A stretch of DNA of 64,000 bases, from contig MU004190.1 in the NCBI GenBank assembly GCA_010093605.1, positions 1,222,231 to 1,286,230 on the forward strand, read 5' to 3'. Shown piece after piece: positions 1 to 10,592 of the stretch; the first letter of the stretch is position 1, and the number at the start of each line of letters is the position of its first letter. Below the pieces are notes generated by a model, which was not told where the DNA came from, ran no database searches, and was given only the letters and a program-made list of their open reading frames with translations. The position numbers were made by a program, and so were the translations under genes. The stretch is from Lophium mytilinum. Its lineage: Eukaryota > Ascomycota > Dothideomycetes > Mytilinidiales > Mytilinidiaceae.

Positions 1-360
1 TTCTTCGGCGAGCTCTTGACCGATGCGGAATAATAGCTCTGTATCGAAGGTACTGCCTAGGTTTGAGGAAGAGGGGAAACAGGCGGCTCGAACGCCGGAA
101 ACGTAACTCTCGCCGCGAGCTCCATTAGGCCCATCGCTAGTCTGAATGGAAGCAAATACGAGTCGTTAGCTGAACCCGTATTCAACGAAGCTTACGAAAG
201 ACGGAAGAAATCATACCTTCACTTGTGGTACAAAGACACCTTCCCTTTCGATCCGAACAGTACGCCACCAGTCTGCGCCAGCGAGCAGACTGACCTTTTC
301 CTCAAGCGTCAAGCGACGAAGGAGGTCTCGTATATCTGGAGTCGGCTGGGTGGTGGCCAT
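1..360 (-). CDS. GH3 beta-glucosidase, N-terminal part (runs off the window start)
   Basis: Two exons are visible on the minus strand: 360..217 (48 codons, phase 0) and 141..1. They are separated by a 75-bp intron (donor GTATGA, acceptor CATTCAG). The protein starts MATTQPTP, continues with LTLEEKVSLLAG and WWRT (residues 17-35), and reaches the GH3 signature DGPNGARG at residues 51-58, followed by ESYVSG. These are the N-terminal landmarks of fungal intracellular-type GH3 beta-glucosidases, which cleave cellobiose and related beta-glucosides. No signal peptide is seen, so a cytosolic enzyme is likely. Only about 95 residues of an expected 800 or more lie in the window; the catalytic nucleophile region is outside. 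It is divergent from the sugar transporter at 1486 and shares its 1.1-kb upstream region. Family confident; substrate inferred. Confidence 0.88.
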
Positions 361-1485
361 AGCTGTAGCCGGGGTCTAAGTGGGTGGGAGAAGAAGGAGG
401 CGTGAATTGGCGAGCCAAGTCTGGGGAATATGTACACCAAACCATCGACGGCACCGGCATCCAATTTAACCGCCATATGGAGTTTTTCCTCGACGTTGGG
501 ATAAAGTCGCAGACCGGTAGAAGAAGAGGGGCCTGGCAATCTTGACGGAGCTCCTAACCGGGCACGCGGCCCTCGATTCCGTGACCCACAGGGAAGCTGG
601 ACGCATCCATTCGCTGGCCGCCTCACCACTCCCATCACGGGCCACCACAGTCCACCACTATTCGTCCACTTTCAACTTTTCTGTGGTTCGTGTGAGACAT
701 CTTGGGGTCTCAGTAAGCTTTGGCGGGGCCCCGCTGCCTCAATGGAGATTTTCTGTCCGTCTCCGCCTTCTTGGCATGACCACGTGATTCGGTATTCAGC
801 TTCATCAATTCAAATTGCGGCCAAGTCTGGGAAAGCGAAGAAGGGCGGGGTCAGCATGAACTTGGCTCGGTGAAAAAGCTGATGCCACTCGGGGTTCCGG
901 CAGAGTTCCGTTGAATGAAAAGTGGCAAACCACGATCTTTAGAATAATGGTATTCTAAACTTTCTGAGAAATTAGATACCAACTAACTCTGGGACTCTGT
1001 AGACTTGCCTGGCACCGTTTGGGGTCCTTTGGTACGTTCTCGTGAATTAGAAAAGTATTTCTGACATGCCTGATAACTCTTTGGGGCAGCGAATCCCGAC
1101 TGTCCAAGAGTCTACTATGTGTGATCATATCTGGAATTTCCGGTAACTTATGTATAAAACTACTCTGGGGTTATGTACACTCGCCTGGCACTGCTGATAT
1201 CCGCTGGTATGGTATTGCGAATTGGAAAAGGGCGATTCTGACATGCCGGATAGGTCTATGGGGACCTTAGACGGAGTCAAAATTGACTACCACTTATTGT
1301 TCAGCGAGCCGCGCCAGGACCGCATGATTACTTGCGACCCTGACCACTACCACCAGGCTACCGGCCATAAAGGTAGGGTATGCCCTCCGCTGTGCTCTCG
1401 AGCTAACTTCTTGCTTTAATTTCGGTCCTGCACGTGGACTTTCACGCTCACCTTAGGGTCTGGTACTTGAAATCAGATCGTAGCC
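361..1485. other. Shared divergent upstream region of GH3 and sugar transporter
   Basis: 1.1 kb without a convincing gene, lying head-to-head between the beta-glucosidase and the transporter. Short open frames here lack coding character. The notable content is a diverged direct repeat at about 981-1088 and 1157-1265. A common control region for both genes is an inference from the geometry. Confidence 0.6.
981..1265. repeat. Imperfect direct repeat, two copies of about 105 bp
   Basis: Copy 1 (about 981-1088) and copy 2 (about 1157-1265) share an ordered set of blocks: an 'aactctggg'-like block, GCCTGGCAC, a GAATTaGAAAAG-like block, and TTCTGACATGCCtGATA followed by a TGGGG block. Copies are offset by about 177 bp and have diverged by substitutions and small indels. 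They sit 220-500 bp upstream of the transporter start, so they are either promoter duplications or the remnant of a small element. Confidence 0.6.
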
Positions 1486-3321
1486 ATGGCTCCAGGAACA
1501 GTGCATGTCGTTGGAGCCGCAGACCCCATTCTCACGCGAGTCGTCGCAGAGGACAAAGTATCTTGGTATAAGAAACCTAACCTTCGAATTTTGTACCTCT
1601 TACTGCTTCCGACATGCATCGGTATCGAGATGACTTCGGGCTTTGACTCCCAGATGATCAACACTGTACAGATAGTACCTTCATGGCAAGAGTGTTAGTA
1701 CTAGAACAGCCTTGAAGGGGATTTATACTCACGGAAAGACTAGACTTCAACCACCCCAAGGGCTCACTAAAAGGCATCATTGCTGCCATTTACTCCCTTG
1801 GAGCTATCTGTGCTCTCCCATTCGTCCCTTTGGTCAACGATCGCTTTGGACGACGATGGGCCATCTTCTTCGGATCGTTCATGATGGTGTTTGGTTCCAT
1901 TCTCCAAGGATTCGCAAACGGATGTAAGCTCGTCCTCTCCGCTTAGCTAAGTATCTGTATTGATGATAGCAGCGGCAATGTATATCATTGCTCGATGGTT
2001 CCTAGGCTTTGGTATCCCATTTTGCATCGTAGCCGGATCAGCTCTCATCGGCGAGCTCTCATATCCGAAAGAACGCCCTATCCTCACATCGCTTTTCAAC
2101 GCATTGTACTTCGTCGGTGCCTTGGTGGCTGCTGGGATATCCTTCGGTACCCAAGACATCAAGAGTGATTGGGCCTGGAGAATTCCGTCCTTGCTTCAAG
2201 CCGTGCCTTCGGCCCTCCAAATCGCATTCGTGTTCTTCAGTCCGGAGTCCCCGCGATTTCTTATAAGCAAAGACAAGCGTGAAGAGGCGTTTGCGATTTT
2301 GGTCAAGTACCACGCCGAAGGGGATGCCAATTCGGAAATAGTCAAAGCGGAAATGGCCCAAATTGAGAGTACGATCAAGATCGAGCTGGAGCACAGCAAG
2401 AGATCTTGGTGGGAAATGGTCCGGCCTCCCGGGATGCGCCGACGCGTCATAATCGCTTCTTTCTTGGGGCTGTTCACGCAATGGAGTGGAAACACGTTGA
2501 TCAGTGTAAGCTTTGCCGCAGCTTCCCCATGCCTCGTCAAACACTGTTGCATGGAAATGAACATAGGAAGAAATATGAATGCTGACTGAGGGACTAGTAC
2601 TACCTCAACGATCTGCTTGTGCTGATCGGTTACACGGATCCGAAGTTCAAGGGCAAGCTCAACGTTGGCCTTAACAGCTGGCAGTTGGTCAACGGCGTTA
2701 CTGCCGCGCTCTTAGTTCGCCGCTTTCCCCGTCGAGTCATGTACATGACTTGCACCATCTCGCTGCTTTGCGTCTATATTGGCTGGACCATTTCCATGGA
2801 ACAGTTTTTGACCAAGCATGGGGAAGCCGCGGCAAAGCTTACGATATTCTTCATCTTTCTGTACTCACCGGCGTACAACATAGGCTATAATGCCTTGACT
2901 TACACATATCTAGTCGAATTGTTCCCCTTCGCTCAACGAGCAAGAGGGATCACCATATTCCAATTCTGGGGCAGAGGCGCGGGCTTCTTCACGACCTTCG
3001 TGAACCCGATTGGGCTTGAGAACATCAAGTGGCGGTGGCTGATAACGTACTGCTGCTGGATCGCTTTTGAGATCGTTTTCGTATGGTTCATGTTTCCGGA
3101 GACTGGCGGTCGAACTTTGGAGGAACTCGCCTTCTGTAAGTTGCTACAACGCCTTATTGCCGCTACGTGCCTGGCTGACAAGGTTCTTCCCAGTGTTCGA
3201 GGATAAGGCGCTGGCCGACGAGGCTACAATGGCGGTCGAAAAGCAGATCCATCACGAGGAAAACCCCTTGGAAGAAATCACGTCCAAAGCTGCGCCTACG
3301 CAGACCAAGGAGGTCGTGTAG
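1486..3321 (+). CDS. MFS sugar transporter (lactose/cellobiose permease-like)
   Basis: Five exons close one frame: 1486..1693, 1744..1923, 1970..2505, 2598..3135, 3194..3321, giving about 529 residues, usual for fungal MFS sugar porters. Landmarks in order: YFNHPKG loop, NDRFGRRWA after TM2, ARWFLGFG, FSPESPRFL at the end of the first six-helix half, QWSGNTLISYYL, LVELFPFAQRARG, and FPETGGRTLEE near the C-terminus. The tail (LFEDKALADE, Lys-rich) is cytosolic. The YSPAYNIGYNALTYTYLVE stretch resembles the lactose permease (Lac12-like) and cellodextrin group. Plasma-membrane proton-coupled uptake of a disaccharide is inferred. The divergent GH3 beta-glucosidase fits a transport-then-intracellular-hydrolysis pair. 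Introns are 46-92 bp with GT-AG ends. Family very sure, substrate not. Confidence 0.93.
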
Positions 3322-3785
3322 TTGCTGGAATTGAACGTGATATGAATGCAAGTGTCGCACTTAACGAGGGCATTTGTGTGGCTGGCGTTCGGGAGTGATA
3401 ATATGACCGGGAAGGAGAAATGACTAAACGCGACGAGCTTATTATTCTATGTAACCTGCGAATGAAGATTGATCCTACCATGTGACTGACATTGTCTACG
3501 TTATATTACAAGCAATCATATTGAATATCTTAAATCATCTTGAGAATGGCCGTGCGCGGTCGCAATGATTGAAGCTTATCGTGTTCTGAACGCGTGATTT
3601 CCAGCAGAAAGTGAATGATAGGGTGACTTCTGTGCTTCCTGTGTAGACCGCTGATATTTGATGGAGGGCGACGGCGACCCACAGCGATGGAGAAAAGAAG
3701 AGCCTGAATTAGAGTGTGGTCCGTGCGGCATCCACTAAACTTTTCCACGACTTCACGTCTTCCTCGTCGGCAAGCACCTCGCAAC
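3322..3785. other. Intergenic 3' flank of transporter / 5' flank of BUD22
   Basis: 464 bp. I see no gene, RNA or repeat. An in-frame extension of the BUD22 first exon reaches 3714, but the family-like N-terminus begins at the ATG at 3786. Confidence 0.5.
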
Positions 3786-5073
3786 ATGGCGAAACGAACG
3801 CACGCAGAATTCCTGGAATCTGGGCCCCCAGATCGCTCTGTTCCCAACGATGAACGCGCTGTGCAGACAGGCCTATGTGCGCACAGGATCAATCTTGGAA
3901 AGACGGTCGTCCGCCGCGCCATGAAACTTGCTGCGGGCTTCGAGCGCCAGAAATCTGGAAGACGAAGGAAGACAGCGAAGCAAAAGAAGGATGATGCTGC
4001 TCTTGCGCGTTTTGACTTGGAAGCTCAAGCTCTGAAAGTCCGTAAGCTTTATATACTCGGCGTGCGACACGGTACTAATAGTTTCGCAGTCACTCGACCT
4101 CGAACGCGCCGCAGAAGACCACATACACAAAAGCCTCCTTAAAATAAAATCCATAGCATCCTCCGAAGCCCTTCCTCCTTCCGTCAAGCCTCCATCTCGT
4201 GCTGTCGTGGATACCGCCTCTCTAAACGTTCTCGCTCGCCTATATAACTCCAATCCCGTTCAGACCGCAATGAAGACTCTGATTACCGATATTCAGGGAA
4301 TATTAGGGCTGGAAGACCGGAACGTAAAATCAAGGAAGGGTGAAGACGGCAGAGCTATATCTGTGGCAGAACAAAAATCCAAAGCAAAGCGACGGGCCGA
4401 TACAAGCGATGATGATGATTACCCTGCATATGAGGCTCGCATTGCAGGTTCTTCAGACGAAGACGATAGTGAGGCGTCTGGAAGCGAGGCTGAAGACGGG
4501 GTGGTCCAGGTGAGAAGCAAAGTCTCCCCAACAATCGACTTCTCCGTTTCTCCACCGCCATCATCCGAGGAGTCGTCCTTCGAGGGGTTCTCAGAACCCG
4601 ATTTTAAAACTCGATCTTCTGAGCCGTCTCAAGTCCCTATTGCGTCTACTTTTGTTCCTTCCCTTACGACCGGCGGCTATTGGTCTGGCTCGGAATCTGA
4701 ACCAGAAGACGACGTGGAAGTTCAGCCAAGGAAGAACCGAAGAGGCCAGCAAGCAAGGCGCTTGCTTGCGGAGAAGAAGTTTGGTGAAGAAGCAAAACAC
4801 CTCAAGGAAGGGAAGACCAGTGACCGAGACAAAGGCTGGGATCTAAAGAGAGGCGCGCAGGACGGCTCCCGGGGACGAAATGGCAAGTATCGGTCTAGGG
4901 ATTTCCGTCCAGCTAGAACTTTCGCTTCGGATGCCAATACAGTGGAGCTTAATCCACCAAAACCTAAAAAGGACGATACCGGCCCCTTGCATCCTTCGTG
5001 GCAGGCTGCAAAGTTGGCGAAAGAGAAAAATCAGACAGCGAGCTTCCAGGGCAAAAAGGTGGTTTTTGATTGA
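3786..5073 (+). CDS. bud22: BUD22-like nucleolar ribosome-biogenesis protein
   Basis: Exon 1 is 3786..4037 and exon 2 is 4090..5073, giving 411 residues. The N-terminus MAKRTHAEF is basic. Exon 2 opens with SLDLERAAEDH, the helical segment typical of the Bud22 domain. The middle is acidic and Ser-rich (stretches of D/E around residues 150-190). The C-terminus ends with HPSWQAAKLAKEK and FQGKKVVFD, the diagnostic tail of the family. Bud22/SRFBP1 proteins act in the nucleolus in early 18S rRNA processing and 40S assembly. The donor that keeps the family motif continuous is the weak GTCCGT at 4038. A GTAAGC donor three bases further would need the less likely acceptor at 4078-4080 and would insert a few residues. 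A TACTAAT branch site precedes the chosen acceptor by about 12 nt. Family assignment strong; first splice site less so. Confidence 0.85.
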
Positions 5074-6183
5074 GCTTTGCATCTAGAATCACGGTTTCCC
5101 AGAACAAAGTACTGGGGTAGACTCTTCAAAGGGCGCCCAGGAGGTATTCACTATAGCCTGGCATACTACGTTGGTTGCCGAAGCCCACAGCGTGCATACA
5201 GCCGTCGTAGGCTCTATGATAGATCAGCTAGTAGGTAGCACTGCTTGGGGCGGCCCCATGGGCTTTCAATATGTCTTGAAACGATGCAAAAGTTCACGGG
5301 TTGGAATCTGGGCGACCTTTTGACAGGTCAGCTGCCGGCCAGTGGGACAACTCCTAACAGTGGTGTCTAGCAGCCAAGAGTGACAGGGAAATGGTGAGGT
5401 ATCCATCGGCCTAATCTTAGAACCTAGTGAATTTTTGCTGTAGGTCTCGTTTCAAGAGTATGTTTCAACTCCTGCACGTATTTGGTGACTTTGTGACATT
5501 TCCACTTCAAATGACGGCTTTCTGACTCAATGTTGGACCATTAACGGATATGTACCTGTGTGAGCACAGCAAGAGAAGGACTATCACGTCACCAGGTGAG
5601 CAGTTGTTCTCCCACTGTTGACTGTCGTTCCTTTTCGGAGATTGTCTCCGATGGATTGCCACAGAGCGGCCCTATTCGGAGGCACAGTGCGCATTCAAGG
5701 TAGCGGTGAAGGCTATGAAACGCTCTCTGGAGAATGTACGATATGCTCACGCTTCTTCCCAAGTATTTTAGTAGCCGCATCTCGAAGTATTCCTTCGTCT
5801 TCATACATTTGTGTCCTTTGAGCACGTCCGGGAGAGGAACGCTCATTGCGTTGTGCGCATTGTATGGCGCAAGAAGGGTCTTATTTACACCTGATGATGT
5901 TGGCCATCGTCATTCTCAGCGCACGGTTTCCGTCTGAAGTCACCAAAGCGGGTGCCGTTGCCATGGAGCTGAAGTTGTTGTTGCTGTCGTGAGTCTTGGC
6001 GAGAACCTCAAAAAAGAGGTTGGGGCTGGCCGCCCTTCTCTCCTCACCATCTTTCCACAGATCGTAAGAACACCCATCCTTTTGCTATCATACCTGCTAA
6101 TGAGAGTTCCAAAGGTCTTTCTGATGCAGACTGCTGTACAGAATTATCACAAAGCGCACTTTTACCAGCCCATAAAGCTCGAA
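5074..6183. other. Intergenic, no supported gene
   Basis: About 1.1 kb. Several short open frames exist on both strands, but none shows family motifs, plausible splice continuity or coding bias. The frame of the next gene is open back to about 5989 without an ATG until 6100-6124, so an extra 5' exon of that gene in this stretch is possible. Confidence 0.5.
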
Positions 6184-8109
6184 ATGCCTTTTACACGCTC
6201 CGCCATCCCAACCCTATCGAAGGCCCTGCCCTCGATGGGTGCAAAGCCCATGGCTAGACCTGCTCGGCAGGCTCCCCTTCGACAAGAGACCAGAGAGCGT
6301 CTCATGGAACGAGCCGCCGCGCGAAACTCTCGAGCTCGTCCATGGGCGCAACGCCCGGTCAACACCTGCCCTCCCCCTCCGCCTAGCCGAATTATTCCCG
6401 CCGTCAAGACCCTTCTTGCTGAGAAGCAAGCCCAGGCTGGTAATCGAGCTAAGTTCCTCCCCCCTCGTGCCCCCAAGACTGTTGAGCAGGTACCTTTGAC
6501 GGTGAAGACAGTAGCTGTGAGGCCACCTCGCGCGATCATGCGAACCACTCAGGTTTCGACAACCCCCAATCGTGCGCCGGCCCCAGCGAGTCCCATCGTC
6601 ACATTATGTAAGTAACCTTCTCACGTTCTCCATCCGTGCTATAAATCGAAACATCTCCATCACAAAGCTGCGGGGGCTCATGACCCATTGAGCCTCCCCT
6701 GGTTTCAGACCAGAATTCCCACTCCAACGTCTTATCCATGACCCCGCAGTTCAATACACCCCCATCACAAGTCTGAACGGGTTGATAAACTTTTGAACCC
6801 CCCTGACCGCTTGAAAATCCTCCGATCTCAATGTCACATTCACTAGCCCCCAAACTAGAGTCATGCATCAAGAACACAGATTGCTAACTCTTCTGTCGCA
6901 GCACCACGCTACTCCCTCGGTGCTTACTGCGCAGCACTACAGCGAGAACGCGACTCTCGGCCCATTTTCTCAGGACCGGAGTGGGACAATATCGGGCGAC
7001 GGAGTATCGGGCGAGGGCCTTCATCCTTCTCTGAGTTTAGCGATGCCCTCAGGAGACTGGGAGCCGACTTGGAGAGACTGGAGAGACGGGAGGAACCCGA
7101 GATCGTTGAAGAAAGCACCTTCGTGTGCGTAGGAGATGCGCCGGCCGATAGCCGAGAGTTGTCTTCACGCGGTTCAATAGCCCAAGAGCAGGAGCAGGAG
7201 GCCGACTCTGTCAGCGAATCGACTTCACCATACCATCGACGAGATTCGTCTCCGTTTGTGGTAGATGTGGAAGAACAGAGTCGCCGAGAGTCCTCTCCGT
7301 TCATTGTGGCGGTCGAAGAGGAGCACGACGCGGAAACGGAGGATAGTGTATGGGAGGATGATCCCCTCTGCGATTGCAGCCTCATCTCCTACAGCAAGCA
7401 CGTTGTCGATATCCCTGAGGACAGTGTCTGGGAGGATGATTCCCTCTGCGATGGCAGCATCATCTCCTACAGCATTCGTGTTGTCGAGATCCCTGAGGAT
7501 ACCGTTACCAAGTTCACCGTTCCCACGCGCCCGGTCAATCCAGCGAAACCTTGCCCTCGGAATTTGGCAATGTCTCGTAGCCTTGAGTGGCGAAAAGGCA
7601 TACTGAAGGCAGCTGTAACAAGCTCCGCCAACAGTCTCCCGCAGGGGAGGGTCAGATGGGCCGACGAGGTCTCGCAACCGCTTTGCCAAGTTCGGGAGTT
7701 CGACTTTACAGAAGACGACCGGCAGCAGCGCATGGTCCGGATGGAGCACCTATACGGCACTCTCGTATCATGGCGCCGCATTGACAACGATGACTTTGAA
7801 CGCCGCCTGTTCAGTTGCCCGGAGACAGCCGGCTTTGTCACCTGCGGTAGATTCGACGACGACGACGTGCTCAGAGTGGAGTACTACCCAAGCCGAGGTT
7901 TTCTTCACCGCTATGCGCAAGTCCAGCTCTATTACCGGAACAATCGCCTGGCCTACGGCGATTGGCAAGAGTATTACGGTAACAAGAGCCGAACGACTAC
8001 GTTGTTTGGAGTGGGCAGATCTCCCGATGAGATGTTCACGCACAACATCGGAAAGTCCGGCAAGAGACAGATCACGCACAAGCAAAAACAGTACTACGCT
8101 GCGAGCTAG
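6184..8109 (+). CDS. Orphan fungal protein with two sets of internal tandem repeats
   Basis: Exon 1 (6184..6607) and exon 2 (6902..8109) join in frame across a 294-bp intron (donor GTAAGT, acceptor TCGCAG) to give 543 residues. I do not recognise the family. The N-terminal 140 residues are Pro/Ala/Arg-rich. The middle is acidic and holds two adjacent tandem duplications: a 15-residue unit (SSPFxVxVEE core, 7237-7326) and a 26-residue unit (EDSVWEDDxLCD core, 7339-7494). After GRVRWADE comes a more ordered C-terminal half rich in Tyr, Trp and Arg (LVSWRRIDNDDFERRLF, YYPSRGFLHRYAQVQLYYR) that may be a folded domain. No signal peptide or membrane segment. The start is uncertain: in-frame ATGs at 6100 and 6124 could extend it by 20-28 residues. 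Confidence 0.62.
7237..7326 (+). repeat. Two 45-bp tandem repeats inside the orphan gene
   Basis: Units at 7237-7281 and 7282-7326 each encode a 15-residue segment with an SSPF-(V/I)-V-x-VEE core. The unit is a multiple of three, so the frame is kept. Confidence 0.8.
7339..7494 (+). repeat. Two 78-bp tandem repeats inside the orphan gene
   Basis: Units at 7339-7416 and 7417-7494 each encode 26 residues beginning EDSVWEDD and ending VV(D/E)IP. The first residues of a third unit (EDTV) follow. DNA identity between units is high, so the duplication is recent. Confidence 0.85.
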
Positions 8110-8154
8110 GAGGCACTGAGCGATGGGTTTTCTGGAGACCGACGATTGGAGAAT

Positions 8155-8460
8155 GAGCCTGACGGGGATGCCGAATGATTCCCCCACCGCGCGCTCACGA
8201 CCGAACGACGACACGACTGGGACTGCTGACGACTGTTACGACGACGGAGCCTGACGGGGATGCCGACCGATTCCCCCACCGCGCGCTCGCGACCGAACGA
8301 GGAGACGACGGATTGACGACGGAGCCTGACGGGGATGCCTATGGATTCCCCCACCGCGTGCTTATGACCGAACGAGGAGACGATCGACTCGACGACCGAG
8401 CCTGACTAGGATGCCGACTGATTCCTACACCGCGCGCTCGCGACCGAACCGACGACGAGA
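8155..8460. repeat. GC-rich minisatellite, four units of 75-92 bp
   Basis: Units start at the shared GAGCCTGAC at 8155, 8247, 8322 and 8398, and carry common blocks GGGGATGCC, GATTCC(CCC)ACCGCG and CGACCGAACGA. The unit spacing is 92, 75 and 76 bp; the first unit carries extra sequence. The array starts 45 bp after the orphan gene's stop, probably within its 3' untranslated region. Confidence 0.85.
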
Positions 8461-8690
8461 GGATATGAGAGGAGATGGAGTGGACATATGGATAAGGATA
8501 TGGACACCGGAGACCTGGATGGTGATGAGGCCAGGCTCTTTCGACAAGGATCAGCAAGAAAGAGCGCCTGTGGATTGTGATGATGCCACGACTCTACCGC
8601 GATCTCAGAAAACCAAAAACCAAAAAAAACGTAAAAACAAAAAAGATCTGATGAAAGGGCAGACGGCCTGGGTGGATTTCCTTTGTTAGT

Positions 8691-8817
8691 TTTGCTTTTG
8701 GATGATGGAACCTCCGAGCCGTGAGGAGAGTGGACCCAGGTGATTCCCAGCGTTGCTTTTTTTGCTTTTGGATGATGGAACCTCCGAGCCGTGAGGAGAG
8801 TTGACCCAGGCGATTCC
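8691..8817. repeat. Direct duplication, two 57-bp copies 70 bp apart
   Basis: 8691-8747 and 8761-8817 share TTTGCTTTTGGATGATGGAA followed by CCTCCGAGCCGTGAGGAGAG and GACCCAGG, with only two substitutions seen. Neither copy lies in a supported gene. Confidence 0.9.
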
Positions 8818-9654
8818 TTGTACCTTGCGCTGCTTTTACTTACCCTAATTTGTAATTTTTAATTCTTAATTGGAGGGCTGGGGGGAGAGTCCACTGGGAC
8901 GGATGGGCCGGGAGATACCTTATTGGGGACTCTCCTAGGTCACAAGAGGTGGCATTTGCAATACTAGCCTTGAGCTGGATGCAGAAGTCGCCTGATGGAG
9001 TAGATAGATAAGTGTAGCATTGGGTTTTAGCGCAGCCGTAAGTCTTCAAGTAGTCGATTTCACGGTTTAGCTGTAGCTTCAAATCCCTGCCTTGATTCAA
9101 GCGACTTGCACTTCTGGTGGATGGCAGCTGTCGATGCAGCGGCATTGGGCTGCATTGCTCGAAGACTTTTTCTTGGAGGAGGCGGTGAGAAAATAAGCCA
9201 AAAGGTAAGTTGAGGGAACATAGTCTGCAAAGAAACTGCGTGGCTCGGGGTAATCTTAAGGTCTTAAGGTCTCGCTTTCTTTAGGCATCGTCAATTTCAA
9301 TCAATATCTACTCTTTACACTCGACTCATGTATCGCCCCTCACTGCCGAACGATGACTTGACCATCTCTCAACTGGGAAGTGCCTGCTAGTTGCCCGATC
9401 TATCATGAGCAGGACCTCCGGATATGGCGAGCACGACTACATAACCCACATCTCAGCAATTACCTCCTCACAAGTCACACGCGGTTCATTCTTCCCAAAG
9501 CTTTCTCATTATTTCTCCATCGCTTGGTTAGCTCAAAATATCTTCGTCGACCCGTTCATCAGAGTCATTGAGCTAGGAGGGTAGCTACAGAACCAACTAT
9601 AAGACGTCGGCATCTCTACTCTCTCCCTATAGAGCATTCTAACACTTCTTCCAG
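8818..9654. other. Intergenic / 5' flank of RNase H-like gene
   Basis: No supported gene. An open frame of about 100 codons on the minus strand (8840-9145) has no recognisable motif and was not called. A pyrimidine-rich stretch precedes the ATG at 9655. Confidence 0.45.
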
Positions 9655-10437
9655 ATGGCTTCGTCCCCGAGCAGCCGCACCCAGTCAACCTGGCTCACCA
9701 AAGCCAAAGCTTTCGAGGCTCCTTCTTCGGACGATTTCCCCGAGGATCTCTTCCTTCACGACAAAAACGATATAGAACTCGAGCACTCCACGGAGAGATT
9801 CATACGATTTTCCGACGACGACGAGTACGACGGCCAGTCCGGCCGTGAGTATCACAGCCAGATACTCATCTACGCCGAGGGTGCTCTCTCGCATAAAACT
9901 GAAACCTCCACGGGCGGTTGCGCATTTGTATTCGTACCTTCTCCCTGGGGCAGAAGCATAACAGACAGAAGCCGCAGCTTCCGCCTGGAGCAGCATGGCC
10001 CCGATGGCCGCCCATACGCACAGACGAACTACCGCGCTGAGATTAGAGCTGCCCTCGGAGCTTTGGAATTCCGCGACTGGTGGACAGAGCCTTGGAAGAG
10101 TATCGTCATTGCCACCCACTCCCAACAACTCGTCCAAGGCATCACTGTCCACGTCGAGCGGTCGGCTCGGCAAAATTGGGTCACAGATGAGGACGTTCCG
10201 ATCGCGAACCGTGATCTTTGGATTGCTCTTCTCGCCCGAATCAACGAACTTGCGCAGCATGGCGTTGAGGTTTCTTTCTGGTGGATTGGGTGGGTTCTCG
10301 ACCGCGAGGCCAACCAGCTGGCTAAAGATGTGGCTGAGCACGGCGATGATGTCGAGCACTATGAGAAAGTCCCACGCCCCGGCAAAACAGGACAACCCAA
10401 CGGTGTAATAAGAGTATACAACGGTATACCGTACTGA
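9655..10437 (+). CDS. RNase H-fold protein with replaced catalytic residues
   Basis: Single exon, 260 residues. Residues 68-235 follow the type 1 RNase H layout: first strand ILIYAEGA (69-77), second strand GGCAFVFVP, helix NYRAEIRAALGAL (125-137), third strand SIVIATHSQQLVQG, the NRDLWIALLARINEL helix, a WWIGW strand and a last helix REANQLAK. Active RNase H needs four acids, D-E-D-D. Here these positions appear as E75, E129, H155 and N220, so only the Glu is unchanged. The N-terminal 60 residues are acidic and disordered. It resembles fungal stand-alone RNase H-like proteins rather than the retroelement domain, and the long uninterrupted frame argues against a pseudogene. Binding to RNA/DNA hybrid without cleavage is one possibility; function unknown. 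Confidence 0.8.
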   Translation: MASSPSSRTQSTWLTKAKAFEAPSSDDFPEDLFLHDKNDIELEHSTERFIRFSDDDEYDGQSGREYHSQILIYAEGALSHKTETSTGGCAFVFVPSPWGRSITDRSRSFRLEQHGPDGRPYAQTNYRAEIRAALGALEFRDWWTEPWKSIVIATHSQQLVQGITVHVERSARQNWVTDEDVPIANRDLWIALLARINELAQHGVEVSFWWIGWVLDREANQLAKDVAEHGDDVEHYEKVPRPGKTGQPNGVIRVYNGIPY

Positions 10438-10592
10438 TGCAAGGAATTGAGGATGTACAACGTTTTCTCTTTCTCTTCATAGCATTACAGTAGCTTGCAG
10501 GCTTCACGTTCTTGACTTTCGTGTCGTCTCATTAGATCCTCCCTGAATTAACGCCTTGAAAAACCCACAGATGCCCCCAGCACACCCAGACC

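Noticed and set aside
8840-9145. Minus-strand frame of about 100 codons
   Set aside because: No recognisable domain, no conserved context, and composition not distinct from the surrounding intergenic DNA.
9685-10395. Minus-strand open frame of 236 codons opposite the RNase H-like gene
   Set aside because: The plus frame has clear RNase H fold motifs; this frame is its shadow.
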